Notes: generated by a model not told the origin, from the sequence alone. Numbered from the stretch's first letter, positions 32,784 to 43,049 are shown. The stretch is DNA of 64,000 bases from Acanthosepion lycidas (GCA_963932145.1 OZ010596.1:82077180-82141179), one strand, 5' to 3'. Program-made: numbers and translations.

Positions 32784-33148
32784 ATGTTATCATTTTTACG
32801 GCGGGCATCTCACTTCAGTCATTCCATTTCCGAGTTGGTTTTTTGTTTCTTTTTTCGTTTCTTTGATATTTTCCAACAAACTTTTTCATTTCGTTCTATT
32901 CCATTTTTGTCTTTCTTCACTCTCTCGCTTGTTTTTTTTTTTTTTTTTTTAATTAAATATATTTCCCTTCTTTGTGTTTGTTTGTTTGTTTGTTTCTTTC
33001 TTTCTTTCTTTTATATTTCTTTCTTTCTTTTGCATTTCTTTCTTTCTTTTGCATTTCTTTCTTTATTTCTTTTTTTGTTTTATTCCAGATTTGTTTGCTT
33101 CATTTCCTTTCGCATCTTTGTTTTTCCTTTGCGTATTTTTTGTTAGTT

Positions 33149-33180
<32 letters not shown>

Positions 33181-33418
33181 TCGTCCCTTCATATTTCTTT
33201 CTTTCTTTTTCATTCATTCTTTACATATGCTTTTCTTTCGTTCGTTCTTTCTTTCTTCTTTCGTCTCTTCATATTTTCTCTTTCTTTCTTTTGTTCATGC
33301 TTCCTTTACATTTTATTCTTTCTATCCTTTAATGTCTTTCTTTGTCGTTTTCTTTCTTTCTTTCCTTCTTTCTTTCTTTCCTTCTTTCTTTCTTTGTCGT
33401 TTTCTTTCTTTCTTTCCT

Positions 33419-33452
<34 letters not shown>

Positions 33453-33600
33453 TTTATATTTTTTCCTTTTTTCTTTATTTTCTTTCATTAATTCCTTTTA
33501 GTTTTATTCTTTCTTTTCCGCTGATGATTTTACTTTTTTCTTTCAGACTTTTATTCCTTCTTTACATTTTATTCGTTTTTTTTTAAATATTTTCTTCTTT
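32784..33600. repeat. Polypyrimidine CTTT-rich tract
   Basis: The plus strand is almost entirely T and C, with CTTT tetranucleotide runs (for example 33145-33180 and 33340-33450). Frames reading FLSFFLSFF are artefacts. Long strand-asymmetric tracts can form triplex DNA. Confidence 0.9.
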
Positions 33601-34435
33601 TCTTTCTTTAGCTGATTTCTTTCTTTTTTTCTTTCTTTCTTTTGCTGATATGTTTTACTTCTCTCTTTCTTTCTTTTTTCTTTCTTTCTTTTGCTGATAT
33701 CTTTTACTTCTCTCTCTCTTTTTCATTCTTTCTTTTGCTGATATCTTTTACTTCTCTCTCTCTCTTTTTCTTTCTTTCTTTTGCTGATATCTTTTACTTC
33801 TCTCTCTCTCTTTTTTTTTCTTTCTTTTGCTGATATGTTTTACTTCTCTCTCTTTCTTTTTTCTTTCTTTCTTTTGCTGATATGTTTTACTTCTACCTCT
33901 CCTTCTTTTTTTCTTTCTTTCTTTTGCTGATATGTTTTACATCTCTCTCTCTTTTTTTCTTTCTTTCTTTTGCTGATATGTTTTACTTCTCTCTTTCTTT
34001 CTTTCTTCTTTCTTTCTTTTGCTGATATGTTTTACTTCTCTCTTTCTTTCTTTCTTCTTTCTTTCTTTTGCTGATATGTTTTACTTCTCTCTCTTTCTTT
34101 TTTTCTTTCTTTCTTTTGCTGATATGTTTTACTTCACTCTCTTTCTTTTTTTCTCTTTCTTTTGCTGATATGTTTTACTTCTCTCTTTCTTTCTTTTTTC
34201 TTTCTTTCTTTTGCTGATATGTTTTACTTCTCTCTTTCTTTCTTTTTTCTTTCTTTTGCTGATATGTTTTACTTCTCTCTTTTTCTTTCTTTCTTTTGCT
34301 GATATGTTTTACTTCTCTCTTTCTTTCTTTTTTCTTTGTTTCTTTTGCTGATATGTTTTACTCCTCTCTCTCTTTCTTTTTTCTTTCTTTCTTTTGCTGA
34401 TATGTTTTACTTCTCTCTTTCTTTCTTTTAACATT
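33601..34435. repeat. Minisatellite of about 50-bp unit, about 16-17 copies
   Basis: Each unit carries TTTTGCTGATATGTTTTACT followed by TCTCTCTTTCTTTC of variable length. The fixed 22-base core alternates with a slippery CTTT/CT run, so unit length varies between about 40 and 55 bp. Confidence 0.9.
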
Positions 34436-34734
34436 TAGTTGTTTTCCCATCTTTTACTCCACTCTCTTTTATCTTCTCAGTTATTCGATCTCATCTCTTT
34501 ATCTCTCTCTTGCGTACACTCCCGTACTCGCATAATACCCAAGTATTAAAAAATATATATAAATACACATCTATGCACATGCTCCCCCTCCACTTTCACT
34601 ATACTCACACCGATGTGTGCCCGCTCATATACACACACATAAGCTCATTATAACTGTTCTCCATACATAACATTATTTTTCTCTTTTTCTTCTTTCCACG
34701 TTGGAAGATATTTTATGACGTCACAAGAGCGTAT

Positions 34735-34737
34735 TTT

Positions 34738-34785
<48 letters not shown>
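34735..34785. repeat. CTTT microsatellite
   Basis: About 12 CTTT units; the surroundings (34436-34980) hold CT-rich unassigned sequence and no gene. Confidence 0.9.
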
Positions 34786-34984
34786 TGTTTCTTTTCGGCT
34801 TCTTTATCTAATCCTCTTTTTATCTTGCCTTCTCTTTCTTCGCCCCGAACCCCTTCTTCTTTTAACGTCATTTCATATCCGTTTTTATTCCAAGGTCGTT
34901 ATATTCCAGCTCTAAAATATCTTTTCATCATCTCTTTCTTCCAAATAATTTTCATCTACACTTAAGTCTATCTTCATCATCTAT

Positions 34985-35475
34985 GCACGCGTCCCTTTCG
35001 ATCATGGTTCTCTACAACTTCCTATATCGTGTGGCTCTTAGCAGTTTTCCGTCCTTTGTTAAGCCTTTCCGCCATCCATTCACACAAACTCGTCAGTCGA
35101 TCCCTGCCTCCACCTCTCTCTCTCTCTCTTACCCTCAATATACTCCGTGAGGGTTAAGTTTCCTAAGCCCTCCTTTCTCATTATGTGTTCAAGGAATTTC
35201 AGCTGTCTTTTCCTTGATCTGAGTATGTTTTCTTTTTGTTGCCATTTTCTTTGCTTATTCGCTCCGTCCATGGAATTCCCAGTATCCTTCTGTAGGACAA
35301 CATTTCTGTTACTGTCAGTTTTCTCTTCATCTGTGAGGAGGTTGTCCAGCATTCACTGCCATATAAGAGGATGGATATCACATAGCAATCCAGACCCATT
35401 TATTTTGGTTTTAACAAATTTCTTCTCAACACCTTGCTTATCTTTCAGTCTACCTAATTTTCTAAAATAATGTTT
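34985..35475 (-). pseudogene. LINE reverse-transcriptase C-terminal region
   Basis: Two overlapping minus frames carry SILLYGSECWTTSSQMKRKL with YRRILGIPWTERISKE, and then RQLKFLEHIMRKEGLGNLTL followed by TEYIEGKRERERW. Together they are in the same order as in the fragment at 25.9-26.6 kb, with a frame change between them. The strand is opposite to the neighbouring fragment at 35.6 kb, so the two are separate, tail-to-tail copies. Confidence 0.75.
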
Positions 35476-35599
35476 TTATAACTCTGTCTATAAGATATTC
35501 CCAGCACGGTCTTCTCACCCTCTCTCCATAGAACCTTATTTTTAATGTCTCCAAGCCTCGGTTACATCTGTGAAGAAATTGTCCAACCTGAGAGAATAA

Positions 35600-36238
35600 A
35601 AGTCTTACTAGGATTCGGTATTCTTTGCCACAATCTTAATAACATAAGATATACAGGTGACACTGTGTTGATAGTAGACGCAGAAAGGAAACTAAAGGAA
35701 CTCTCACAGAAGAAATAAAGGAAACATCAACCGTAAGAAGACAGAATGTTTGTTAGCAAAAGGGGCAGCCCAGCCGGCGAATTACAAATTGGGGATAGCA
35801 GAATCAAGCAAGTACAACAATTTAAATATCTAAGAACTGTTTCAACAGAAGATGCAAAATGTAACATTGAAATCAGTAGGCGAATTGGAATAGCGAAAGA
35901 TGCCTTTCAAAATGTAAGCAAAGGATTAAGGAACGGGAAAAAATAAATGGAAACAAACAAAAACACCTCTCCACAGATGAAGAAGAAACTTGAAGCAGCA
36001 GAAACAAAGAAAAGAATACTGAACTATTATGTAATATCACTGCTTTTATATGGCAGCAAATGCTGAACAATTTCGTCACAGATGGAGAAGAGACTTGAGG
36101 CAACAGAAATGTGGTTCTACAGTAGGATGCTGAGCATAGCGTGGATTGAACACGTGATATCCGATGACATTTGATAGAAAAGAGAAATAAACAGAACACT
36201 TTTATGCCAGATCTGAAAGAGACATTTGACAGTTCGAT
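35600..36238 (+). pseudogene. LINE reverse-transcriptase fragment running into the gap
   Basis: The frame has GELQIGDSRIKQVQQFKYLR, then EISRRIGIAKDAFQNVSKGL and, after a break, YVISLLLYGSKC-like sequence near 36030-36065. Upstream, near 35640, ACAGGTGACACTGTGTTGAT suggests the RT YADD-type region in decayed form. The element may continue behind the assembly gap. Confidence 0.7.
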
Positions 36239-36438
36239 NNNNNNNNNNNNNNNNNNNNNNNNNNNNNNNNNNNNNNNNNNNNNNNNNNNNNNNNNNNNNN
36301 NNNNNNNNNNNNNNNNNNNNNNNNNNNNNNNNNNNNNNNNNNNNNNNNNNNNNNNNNNNNNNNNNNNNNNNNNNNNNNNNNNNNNNNNNNNNNNNNNNNN
36401 NNNNNNNNNNNNNNNNNNNNNNNNNNNNNNNNNNNNNN
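36239..36438. other. Assembly gap, 200 N
   Basis: Exactly 200 N, a round number that suggests a placeholder gap of unknown true size. Confidence 0.98.
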
Positions 36439-36439
36439 T

Positions 36440-36655
36440 GAATTTAGGAAATGAAGGGAGAGGTTTGAACATCACTCAACCATCTGGTGATGGACGACAG
36501 GTAGTTGACTATACATCAAATAGCCAATGCTATTAGCATTATCCCATGAGAGAGTTGATAATATTCTAAACAATAAGCTTGGTACGACGAAGGTTTCTGT
36601 TCTGTGGATGTCACTTCTGACACCTGATCAAAAGTGAATTAGCCTGATTGCTTTG
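36440..36655 (+). pseudogene. Mariner transposase fragment left of a nested insertion
   Basis: ATCAAATAGCCAATGCTATT, GTGAATTAGCCTGATTGC and the CACCTGATCAAAA stretch match 38245-38400 of the next mariner copy. The match stops where the GCTGGTAA repeat begins and resumes near 37370. Confidence 0.65.
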
Positions 36656-37368
36656 CTTCGTTTTGTTTTAAGAGATTTCAACCACAATGGGTTATTTAAT
36701 GCCGACATTTTATTGCTGGTAATATTTTTCTTCATAAATGTATTGCTGGTAATTTTTCCCTTCAAAAATGTATTGCTGGTAATATTTTTTCTTCAAAAAT
36801 GTATCCTGTTAAAATTTTTTTCAAAAAATGTGTAGCTGGTAATTTTTTTAGAAACGTATAGCTAGTAATATTTTTTTTTTTCAAAAAATGTATAGCTGGT
36901 AATATTTTTTTTCAGAAATGTATAGTTTTGTTTTGTTTTACGGCATATCAGCCTCAATTGGTTTATCTAATACCGACAAGATTTTTATTGCTGGCAATAT
37001 ATTTTCTTTTCAAAAATGTATTGCTGGTATTTTTTTAATGTATAGCTGGTAATTTGTTTTTCAAAAAAGTATTTCTGGTAATAATCTATTACTTATAGTA
37101 ATTTTTCTTCAAAAATTTATTGCTGGTATTAAAACCTATTTTTACACTTTCATAGTGTTTTGACCCCAATTTGGGTGTTAACTAGTTAACTATAGCTGGG
37201 ACCCTAACAGGTGCTACCACCCCGGGTCAGGGTGGGCTTAAGAACACCAGCAATTAAGAGGGGGTTCCACGCTCCTCAAAACCTGATCAGAGTTCTTGCT
37301 AATGGGCGTAGTTTATCGTCTTACCCAGGACATAGATGTAGTTTATCGTCATACCTAGGACGATGAAC
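36656..37368 (+). repeat. GCTGGTAA composite repeat inserted in mariner
   Basis: The head (TTTCAACCACAATGGGTTAT, TTAATGCCGACA) is followed by about eight units of ATTGCTGGTAAT-type minisatellite separated by T runs, a second head (CGGCATATCAGCCTCAATTG), more units, and the conserved tail (ACACTTTCATAGTGTTTTGA, GGACCCTAACAGGTGCTACC, CTCCTCAAAACCTGATCAG, TAGTTTATCGTC). Confidence 0.8.
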
Positions 37369-38062
37369 TAGCCTGACATTGTTGAAGACAGATCCAGACA
37401 GTTTCTTTGAACGTATCCTAACTCAGTATGAGCGTTGAGTTCATGACTTTGAGGCAGAGACAAAGAGACAATCCATGCAGTTGTAACACAATTCTCAACC
37501 TGCTCAAGAGAATGACACGGTTGGTTCATCTGCAGAGAAAATGATGGCTTCAAATTTTTGTGATTTAAAAGGCATTGAGCCTATCGACTATCTTCAAAAA
37601 AGGCCCACACCATCAATGAAGTGTACTATGCAAAATTGATGAGGCAGTTACGAAAGGCTGTCAAGACCAAACGCTCTGGGAAAATTAACGTTAGGTCCCT
37701 TGTTTCATCAAGTCAATGCTCTAGCACAAAAGTTCTTGTTTTCAATGGCTGCTGTGCGTGATTGTGGCCTTGAGCCTGTTGACCATCCTCCCTATTCTCC
37801 TGATTTGGCCCCATCATCTGTTCCCTAAGATGAAAACATAAATGGCTAGGAACCAATATTGCAGCGATGATGACGTCATATCTGCAGTTGATAACTTTTT
37901 TGACCAACAGGATGAAAGCTTCTTCGTCAAAGGGATCCAAGTACTGAAACACTGATGGAAGAAATGTATTGATCGTAAGGGGGACTATGTTGAAAAATAA
38001 ACCATATTTGGTCACATTCCATGAGAGTATCTTGGTCAGCCTATGACTTTTCAGCTAACCCT
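37369..38062 (+). pseudogene. Mariner transposase remainder with 3' end
   Basis: It corresponds to the catalytic and C-terminal region: CAGAGACAAAGAGACAATCC (ETKRQSMQ), GTCAATGCTCTAGCACAAAA (QDNATAH region), CCTGATTTGGCCCCATCATC (PDLAPS). The end CTTGGTCAGCCTATGACTTT is the element terminus. Several frameshifts and stops break it. The copy is relic. Confidence 0.7.
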
Positions 38063-39085
38063 CATACATGCACAGATCTCATTACACTGATGAGTGTTGG
38101 TTTCATCACTTTGAGCTAGGGACAAAGAGACAATCTATGCAGTGGAAACACCTCTCCTTATCTGCTCCAAAGAAGGAAAAGGCCATTTCATCCTGCAGCT
38201 GCTACCACTGAGGAAAACATTGATCATGTTCAACACATGGTGATGAAGAGCAGGCAATTAACTATAAATCAAATAGCCAATGCTATTAGCATATCCTGTG
38301 AGAGAGTTGAGATGAACTGGCATAACAAAGGTTTCTGTTTGGTGGATGTTACATCTTCTGACACCTGATCAAAAACACATCAGGCTGATCACATCATGGG
38401 AAAAACTGACATTGTTTGAGGCAAATCCAACTGGTTTCTTTCAATGTTTCCTAACTCAAGATGAGTGTTGGTTTCATCACTTTGAGCCAGAGACAAAGAG
38501 ACAATCTATGCAGTGGAAACACCTCTCCTTATCTGCTCCAAAGAAGGAAAAGGCCATTTCATCTGCAGAGAAGGTGATAGCCTTACTTTTTGGGATGCAC
38601 TGTGTTTATTAACTCTCTTCAAAAGGGCCACACAATCAATGGAGAGTACTATGCCAACTTGCTGAGGCAGTTACAAAAGGCTATCAAAAATCAAATGCCC
38701 AGGAAAACTAATGAAAAGGATTATGTTTTATCAGGACAATGCTACAGCACACAAGTCCTTGGTTTCAACGGCTGTTGTACATAACTGTGGCTTTGAACTG
38801 GTTGATCACTCCTGATTTGGCACCATCTGGCTATCATCTATTCACCAACATGAAAAATCACTTGGTTGGGAACTAGTATTGCAGTGATGATGATATCATA
38901 TCTGATGTTGATTTCATTTTTTACTAACAGGATGAAAACTTCTTCACCAACGGGATCCAAGTACTGCTACACTGATGGAAGAAATGTGTTGATCACAAGG
39001 GGGACTATGTTGAAAAATAAACCTTATTTGGTCATATTCCATGAGAGTATCTTGGTCAGCCTATGAACTTTTCCGCCGACGTACA
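38063..39085 (+). pseudogene. Second mariner copy, broken
   Basis: An open frame at 38346-38612 reads LTQDECWFHHFEPETKRQSM, with the first catalytic Asp of the D-E-x-W type. After a frame change come HTINGEYYANLLRQLQKAI, a QDNATAH-like motif and PDLAPSGYHLF, in which the third catalytic Asp (normally SDY) is Gly. It ends GTCAGCCTATGAACTTTTCC. The first 170 bases duplicate an internal part of the same gene, so two copies are fused. Confidence 0.75.
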
Positions 39086-39189
39086 TAGTTACTAGTCTCT
39101 AACATGTGTTTGTTTCTTCTAAGGTAAGTTTATTTTCACCGAAAGCTCTTTTGCTTTTTGATGTTAAGATAACTCTTCGTTTACATTTA

Positions 39190-40025
39190 CATTTGAAATG
39201 GCTAGATGTAACTGTAAGTTCTAAGCTAACAGTTTCGTCTACCGCACTTCTCGCTTGTGGAACTCACTTCCGGTTTCTCGCTAACTCTCATTACTCTAAC
39301 ACGGTTGGTTCATCTGCAGAGAAAATGATGGCCTCAAATTTCTGTGATTTTGCTGTGTTTTAAAATAATGTAAACGACATAAATTTGGTAGACATTTTTC
39401 CGTTGAGATTTCTATTATTTTAACTAACTTCATTCCTCGGCAATGTTTATCGATTTAAAAAGGGATTATTTATTACAAGTGTAATAAAACCTAAACATAT
39501 TATGAAAGTGAATTTTTGCATCTTTTTTTTTTTCGCTTGAGAATTTAAAACTAAAATATTAGACACTATTTATTTATTAGATTAGAAAACTAATAAAATT
39601 AGAATTAATAACATTAGAACTGATGCAATGCAATATTTCTCATTTACTAATTTATGAAGAAATAAATATGAAAACAATTTTTATTCATAAATTTACTAAA
39701 TTATTCAAATATGTGAACCAACTATAAGAAAATTCATATTATTTTACTTTTTTATCATTTCACCCGAAACAAGGCAATAAAGCCACTAAGATGCAACGGG
39801 TGACTGACTGTTAGAGAATACGAGAAAAAGAAACACTATTAAGAAACAATAATAATAATAATAATAAAAAAGACAGAAGATAACGATTGACATTGCACTA
39901 AAACTTTTGAAGATCAAAGTTGACTGGTAAGCGAGAAACCGGAAGTGAGTTCCACAAGCGAGAAGTGCGGTAGACGAAACTGTTAGCTTAGAACTTACAG
40001 TTACATCTAGCCATTTCAAATGTAA
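39190..40025. repeat. Inverted repeat, about 96-bp arms, about 640-bp spacer
   Basis: 39190-39286 and 39931-40025 are inverted copies, almost identical by eye, including GTAACTGTAAGTTCTAAGCT, GTCTACCGCACTTCTCGCTT and GAACTCACTTCCGGTTTCTC. A third, diverged direct copy begins near 40858. The spacer is AT-rich with an AAT run (39849-39867) and an inverted repeat B end (39760-39800). Confidence 0.75.
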
Positions 40026-40167
40026 AATGATAAAACCTGACCTCCAATCTAGTACTCCCCCAAATTACACTCAAAATCTTGCCCTCCAACACCCTTTCGA
40101 CTAAAATCGCAAACAAATTAGCCGTCCGTAACAATAGGATCTTTCTCTTTGGGTGCTGCCACTGGAT

Positions 40168-40515
40168 CTGTCCTTGAGGACACATGGCACAGTGGATGAA
40201 GGCTTTAGTTAGATCCAGTGACAGAACCCAAAGAGTGTGAGTTCAATACCCAGTTAAGGCAGTGGAGAACTTTCAGAGGGAAATTAACAGGAGATAACTG
40301 ATAACTGACATCCATTAAAACATGGCGCGTGGAACTAGAACAGTCTACCCCTGCGAGCGAAATAAAGAGTTCAGTTCGACATTCCAACCACCTGAAGAAG
40401 GCTGGAGCGTACAACGGCCAAAACGTTGTAATAAATATGGTGACAAAGATGAGGACAATAGTCCGAATAATGTAAATAATGTACATAATACCTCATTTCA
40501 GAAATATAGACAGAT
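40168..40515 (+). mobile_element. SINE-A copy, full length
   Basis: Head CACATGGCACAGTGGATGAA with GAGTTCAATACCCAGTTAAG as the box-B region, body ACTGATAACTGACATCCATT, GGAACTAGAACAGTCTACC, tail CTGAAGAAGGCTGGAGCG, CAAAACGTTGTAATAAATAT and CAGAAATATAGACAGATACT. Confidence 0.75.
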
Positions 40516-40605
40516 ACTATTTTCTCAGATTTTCTAACACTCAGTAACCTGTTGCGTCTTAGTGGCTTCATTGCCTTGCTTGCTGTGAAATGATTAAAAA
40601 ACAAT
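40500..40605 (+). mobile_element. Repeat B end fragment
   Basis: CACTCAGTAACCTGTTGCGT, CTTAGTGGCTTCATTGCCTT and GTGAAATGATTAAAAAAC: the A-rich end, joined directly to SINE-A. Confidence 0.55.
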
Positions 40606-40857
40606 ATGTATTTTATATGAAAACTACATTATGAAAATTAAAATATAATAGAGCGGAATGACCATGTGCCATGGATTCGGGGGCTTCCCCTGACATACAC
40701 TTAGTGCACCCTGTATCATAGATCAGTGGGGGCCTTTGAGTCCCTTGCACTGGCCCTGATTATCATTTTGATAAGTTTTCCTCTTTGGTACCTCAAATTT
40801 ACAAGTTGAAGTGCAGTACTAGATTGGCAGCTAGGTCTCATCATTTCATAGTTATAA

Positions 40858-41048
40858 ATTGCTAGATATAAATATAAGTTCTATGCTAACAGTTTCTTCT
40901 CTCACACTTCTGTCTTCTTAATTATTGTTCTTTTATTGTTTTCTCGCCTAAATAGTGTGTTGTTTTCCTTATATTTTCTCACACTCAGTAACTCAGTGGC
41001 TTTATTGCCTTGCTTGGGTGAAATGATAAAAAAAAAAAAAAAAAAGAA
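40858..41048 (+). mobile_element. Repeat B variant with A-rich end
   Basis: It starts with a diverged copy of the 39.2-kb arm (GCTAGATATAAATATAAGTT), then ACACTTCTGTCTTCTTAATT, CACTCAGTAACTCAGTGGC and GTGAAATGATAAAAAAAA. This links the inverted repeat at 39.2-40.0 kb to the repeat B family. Confidence 0.55.
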
Positions 41049-41749
41049 TCCGCCTGAATGAAACTTCTTGCGATAAATTTGCAGATTAAGCCCCGGAAAA
41101 GAATTGTAATGAAAATTTCCATTTTGGTGTAAATTTGCATGCTTATTTCTAAAATAACAATAAAATTTTGCGGAAATGTACCGTTCAGAGCGAACTGAAA
41201 AGTCGATTCTTAAATATAAAAACTTAAATATATGCCAAAAAAACAAAAACATAAAAAAAATATAATATTTTTATTAAATAGAATTAATTATTAAATTAAA
41301 AGATTAATTTTTTTTAATCATTAAATTGCTTTTAAAAAAGTGGGAGTATTTTTATGTTAAATAATAAAACTTTCAATTTTTTAAAAAAAAAAAAAGTGAA
41401 AATTTATTGAACTAAGCTACACACTAGTAAAATCAACCGTACTTTGTATCCCTTGCTTGTTTGCACTTTTCCCCAAAATTTGGTTTCGATCGGTCAAGAA
41501 ATGTCTATTTTAGAGGGTTTGACGGAGGGACGGACTAACGGAAGTCTCAGAATTTTATATATTGATATAAGCCGTTCTTATAATTTACGCTGTTTTCTTT
41601 TCTTATCAATTTTCTTGTTTTGTCAAAAAATTTTTTAATATTCCTTCAGCTTTTCTGCATTGAATTTAAAGTAAATTCCTATCTAAATTCTTTAGAATGG
41701 GTTGAAAGTAAAAGATTAATACAGGTCTTCAACATTGAATTTTGAGTTA

Positions 41750-41829
41750 TTAGGTTGGTGCAAAAATAATTTCGTTTTTTAACATATGTTACTATGTGAG
41801 AAAACGAAATTATTTTTGCACCAACCTAA
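41750..41829. mobile_element. Mariner MITE, 80-bp form
   Basis: TTAGGTTGGTGCAAAAATAA ... TTATTTTTGCACCAACCTAA, flanked by TA. Centre ACATATGTTACTATGTGAG as in the 25.45-kb copy. Confidence 0.9.
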
Positions 41830-41954
41830 TACATCCTTTTGCAATTTCTCAGAAAACGTTTAAATTAAAAGATACATATATTTTAAGTATGTCTTTGTGT
41901 TTCCGTGTCGACACTATGTGTCTAAATCGAATATAGAATCCAGGAAAATTCTTA

Positions 41955-42012
41955 TAAATTTGACAAAATTTGGGAAACTGTTTTGTTAACGCGTTTCAAC
42001 ATCGTCAGATAG
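41955..42012 (-). mobile_element. PLE-like terminal motif
   Basis: On the minus strand, CTGACGATGTTGAAACGCGT followed by TAACAAAACAGTTTCC has the CTGA-N-GA ... GAAAC layout found beside PLE ends. It is degenerate. Confidence 0.35.
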
Positions 42013-42284
42013 ACTTCCACAGATCAGAATGAAAAATACGTGTGTTGTTCGGGCGTGTGCTTCAATATTAAATCTTTAATACTTTTTCCGTTACATACTT
42101 GGGCAGATTGTTGATATAAAGAAGCAAAGGGCTTTGTAGACTGGCGCCATCAGATAACATTCTACTTAAGAAAAACAATAGTAAATAATAGATAATGTTC
42201 AGCACCCAACATAAATTTGTAACGCTTTCTCACTCCCTCCCTCCCTCTCTCGCCCTCTACACACTCACTTGCACGCGCACAGAC

Positions 42285-42285
<1 letters not shown>

Positions 42286-42335
<50 letters not shown>
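42286..42335. repeat. TA microsatellite
   Basis: About 25 TA units, into which the adjacent MITE inserted (TA target). Confidence 0.9.
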
Positions 42336-42339
<4 letters not shown>

Positions 42340-42432
42340 GTTGGTGGAAAAATAATGACGTAATAATGTCGTTTTTTGACGTATTTTTAACGTCAAAAAA
42401 CGACATTATTACGTCATTATTTTTGCACCAAC

Positions 42433-42436
<4 letters not shown>
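42336..42436. mobile_element. Mariner MITE, about 102-bp form
   Basis: TTAAGTTGGTGGAAAAATAA ... ATTATTTTTGCACCAACCTA A with TA on both sides, inside a TA tract. The arms include AATGACGTAATAATGTCG and are fully complementary apart from a few sites near the left end. Confidence 0.9.

Positions 42437-42497
<61 letters not shown>
42437..42497. repeat. TA microsatellite
   Basis: About 30 TA units, continuing the tract interrupted by the MITE. Confidence 0.9.
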
Positions 42498-42501
<4 letters not shown>

Positions 42502-42689
42502 TGAAGTGCACATTGAAGTCAAAACCCAGAGGCAACACCCTGTTCCATAGTAAACGCAATCGTCAGGCCATGTCTAAACTATGATCTGACGATTGCTTTT
42601 AACGTAAAAGACTGACGACTAGGGCTGTTGACTCCAGTGTCGACTTTAATATTTACACATATTCTATCCCTGATATTGATCACTTTAAC

Positions 42690-42690
<1 letters not shown>
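42498..42690 (-). mobile_element. PLE terminal region fragment
   Basis: The minus strand carries GTGATCAATATCAGGGATAG, GTGTAAATATTAAAGTCG and CAATCGTCAGATCATAG, matching 1848-1960 (TGCTCAATATCAGAGATAG) and the region near 29940-30005. Confidence 0.6.

Positions 42691-42737
<47 letters not shown>
42691..42737. repeat. TA microsatellite inside PLE junction
   Basis: About 22 TA units between a terminal-region fragment and N-terminal coding sequence of the PLE. Confidence 0.9.
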
Positions 42738-42740
<3 letters not shown>

Positions 42741-42895
42741 GTATTTAGGCAGCATTTTTTCATTCATACATGTTTTATTAAATAATATAGACAAGTGTTG
42801 TCTATTTATTTTATGTAAATTCTTTTCATATCGTCTGATAAGCTTAATAACATTATCATTAAACGAAGAAAGAAAATCACAATATTAGTACATAT
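42738..42895 (-). pseudogene. PLE N-terminal coding fragment A
   Basis: The minus frame reads SILFNKTCMNEKMLPKYT and then runs into IYIYIY from the TA tract. Upstream on the same strand, sequence near 42800-42890 corresponds to the NVIKLIRRYEKNLH stretch of the copy at 43.26 kb. This is the start region of a PLE frame, lacking RT and endonuclease. Confidence 0.6.
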
Positions 42896-42907
42896 TTTTT
42901 AATGCTA

Positions 42908-43009
42908 TTAGGTTGGTGCAAAAATAATGACGTAATAATGTCGTTTTTTGACGTATTTTTTAACGTCAAAAAACGACATTATTACGTCATTATTTTTGCA
43001 CCAACCTAA
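42908..43009. mobile_element. Mariner MITE, 102 bp, perfect palindrome
   Basis: TTAGGTTGGTGCAAAAATAA ... TTATTTTTGCACCAACCTAA with TA target duplications. The arms pair almost completely through AATGACGTAATAATGTCG and GTTTTTTGACGT. Confidence 0.95.
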
Positions 43010-43049
43010 TACAAAAGTACGTTTTATAGTAAAAATACCAACAATAAAT

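Noticed and set aside
32972-33586. 204-codon Phe/Leu/Ser-rich frame resembling a membrane protein
   Set aside because: It is a translation of CTTT-rich pyrimidine DNA. Apparent hydrophobic segments are compositional.
35873-36475. Frames spanning the N stretch
   Set aside because: They are open only because the 200 N carry no stops.
39106-39363. Two frames sharing KWLDVTVSSKLTVSSTALLACGTHFRFLA at 39.2 and 40.0 kb as a small gene pair
   Set aside because: The shared peptide is due to the inverted repeat arms. The rest of each frame is different and AT-rich.
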